Source: Aerophototrophica crusticola (GTDB lineage: Bacteria; Pseudomonadota; Alphaproteobacteria; Azospirillales; Azospirillaceae). Taken from it: DNA of 32,040 bases. Below the pieces are notes generated by a model. The model was not told where the DNA came from. It searched no databases and worked only from the letters and a program-made list of their open reading frames with translations. The stretch is from assembly GCA_001939945.1 (NCBI GenBank), contig MOEB01000047.1:1-32040 (forward strand), given 5' to 3'. The position numbers and the translations under genes are program-made. How positions within the stretch are numbered: position 1 is the stretch's first letter; each line of letters starts with the position of its first letter. Below, in pieces: positions 31,997 through 32,040 of this stretch.

Positions 31997-32040
31997 GCCG
32001 CAGGCTCATTCCGCAAGGCCGGCGACCGCCGGCCCGCGCC
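31988..32040. repeat. Multi-hairpin dispersed repeat, copy 3 (cut by window end)
   Basis: HP1: 11-bp arms GCGGAATGAGC and GCTCATTCCGC (31988-31998, 32004-32014); the left arm contains the last codons and the TGA of the oxygenase gene. From 32016 to the end, 25 bases are identical to 1345-1369 of copy 1, covering HP2 and the beginning of HP3. The rest of the element lies outside the window. Confidence 0.8.

Overview
The window is 32 kb of very GC-rich chromosomal DNA with dense, mostly housekeeping genes. The set of families points to an alphaproteobacterium, most likely a Rhodospirillales/Azospirillaceae-type organism: XerC beside DUF484, an rpmI-rplT-pheS-pheT cluster, two chemoreceptors, a Lrp/AsnC-LysE pair and many small transporters. 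This placement is an inference from gene content and composition; no rRNA or other marker gene is present. I see no tRNA, rRNA, CRISPR array, prophage or insertion sequence.

Layout. 1-1188: 3' part of an M3 metallopeptidase, then a terminator and a multi-hairpin repeat. 1472-3051: hipBA toxin-antitoxin operon, convergent with a GH13 trehalose-synthase-like enzyme (3061-4686, minus) that lies downstream of a MaoC hydratase gene (minus). 5704-7845: a stand-alone elongation factor G with a good promoter and a terminator-like hairpin in its leader. 8045-10491: an EamA exporter convergent with a soluble chemoreceptor. 10858-12267: dihydrolipoyl dehydrogenase. 12350-16457, minus: DUF4282 membrane protein, CorA transporter, XerC, DUF484 and fructose-6-phosphate aldolase. 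16725-20290: Bcr/CflA exporter, LysE exporter divergent from an AsnC regulator, a small unknown protein and a YddG-like exporter. 20293-24090: methyltransferase, radical SAM protein and membrane chemoreceptor. 24284-29761, minus: the translation block rpmI, rplT, pheS, pheT. 29922-31996: a HEPN/MNT pair with a frameshifted HEPN gene, then DUF488 and a 2-oxoglutarate oxygenase.

The most unusual features are not the enzymes. (a) A dispersed element with serial hairpins occurs three times (1312-1420, 8918-9019, 31988 to the window end). Its stems keep pairing although their sequences differ, and its first hairpin is different at each site and close to stop codons. (b) Upstream of xerC, two arrays of exactly 10-bp-spaced iterons face each other in inverted orientation. 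(c) pheS and pheT are separated by a tightly packed DUF4160-DUF2442 pair, and rplT and pheS by a Uma2 gene on the other strand. (d) The fusA leader carries a complete intrinsic-terminator signature about 106 bases before the start codon, suggesting attenuation or a short leader RNA. (e) The HEPN toxin reading frame is broken in a C-run, while the MNT partner is intact.

Several accessory modules of toxin-antitoxin type or of unknown role (hipBA, DUF4160/DUF2442, Uma2, HEPN/MNT) are therefore scattered inside otherwise conserved housekeeping neighbourhoods.
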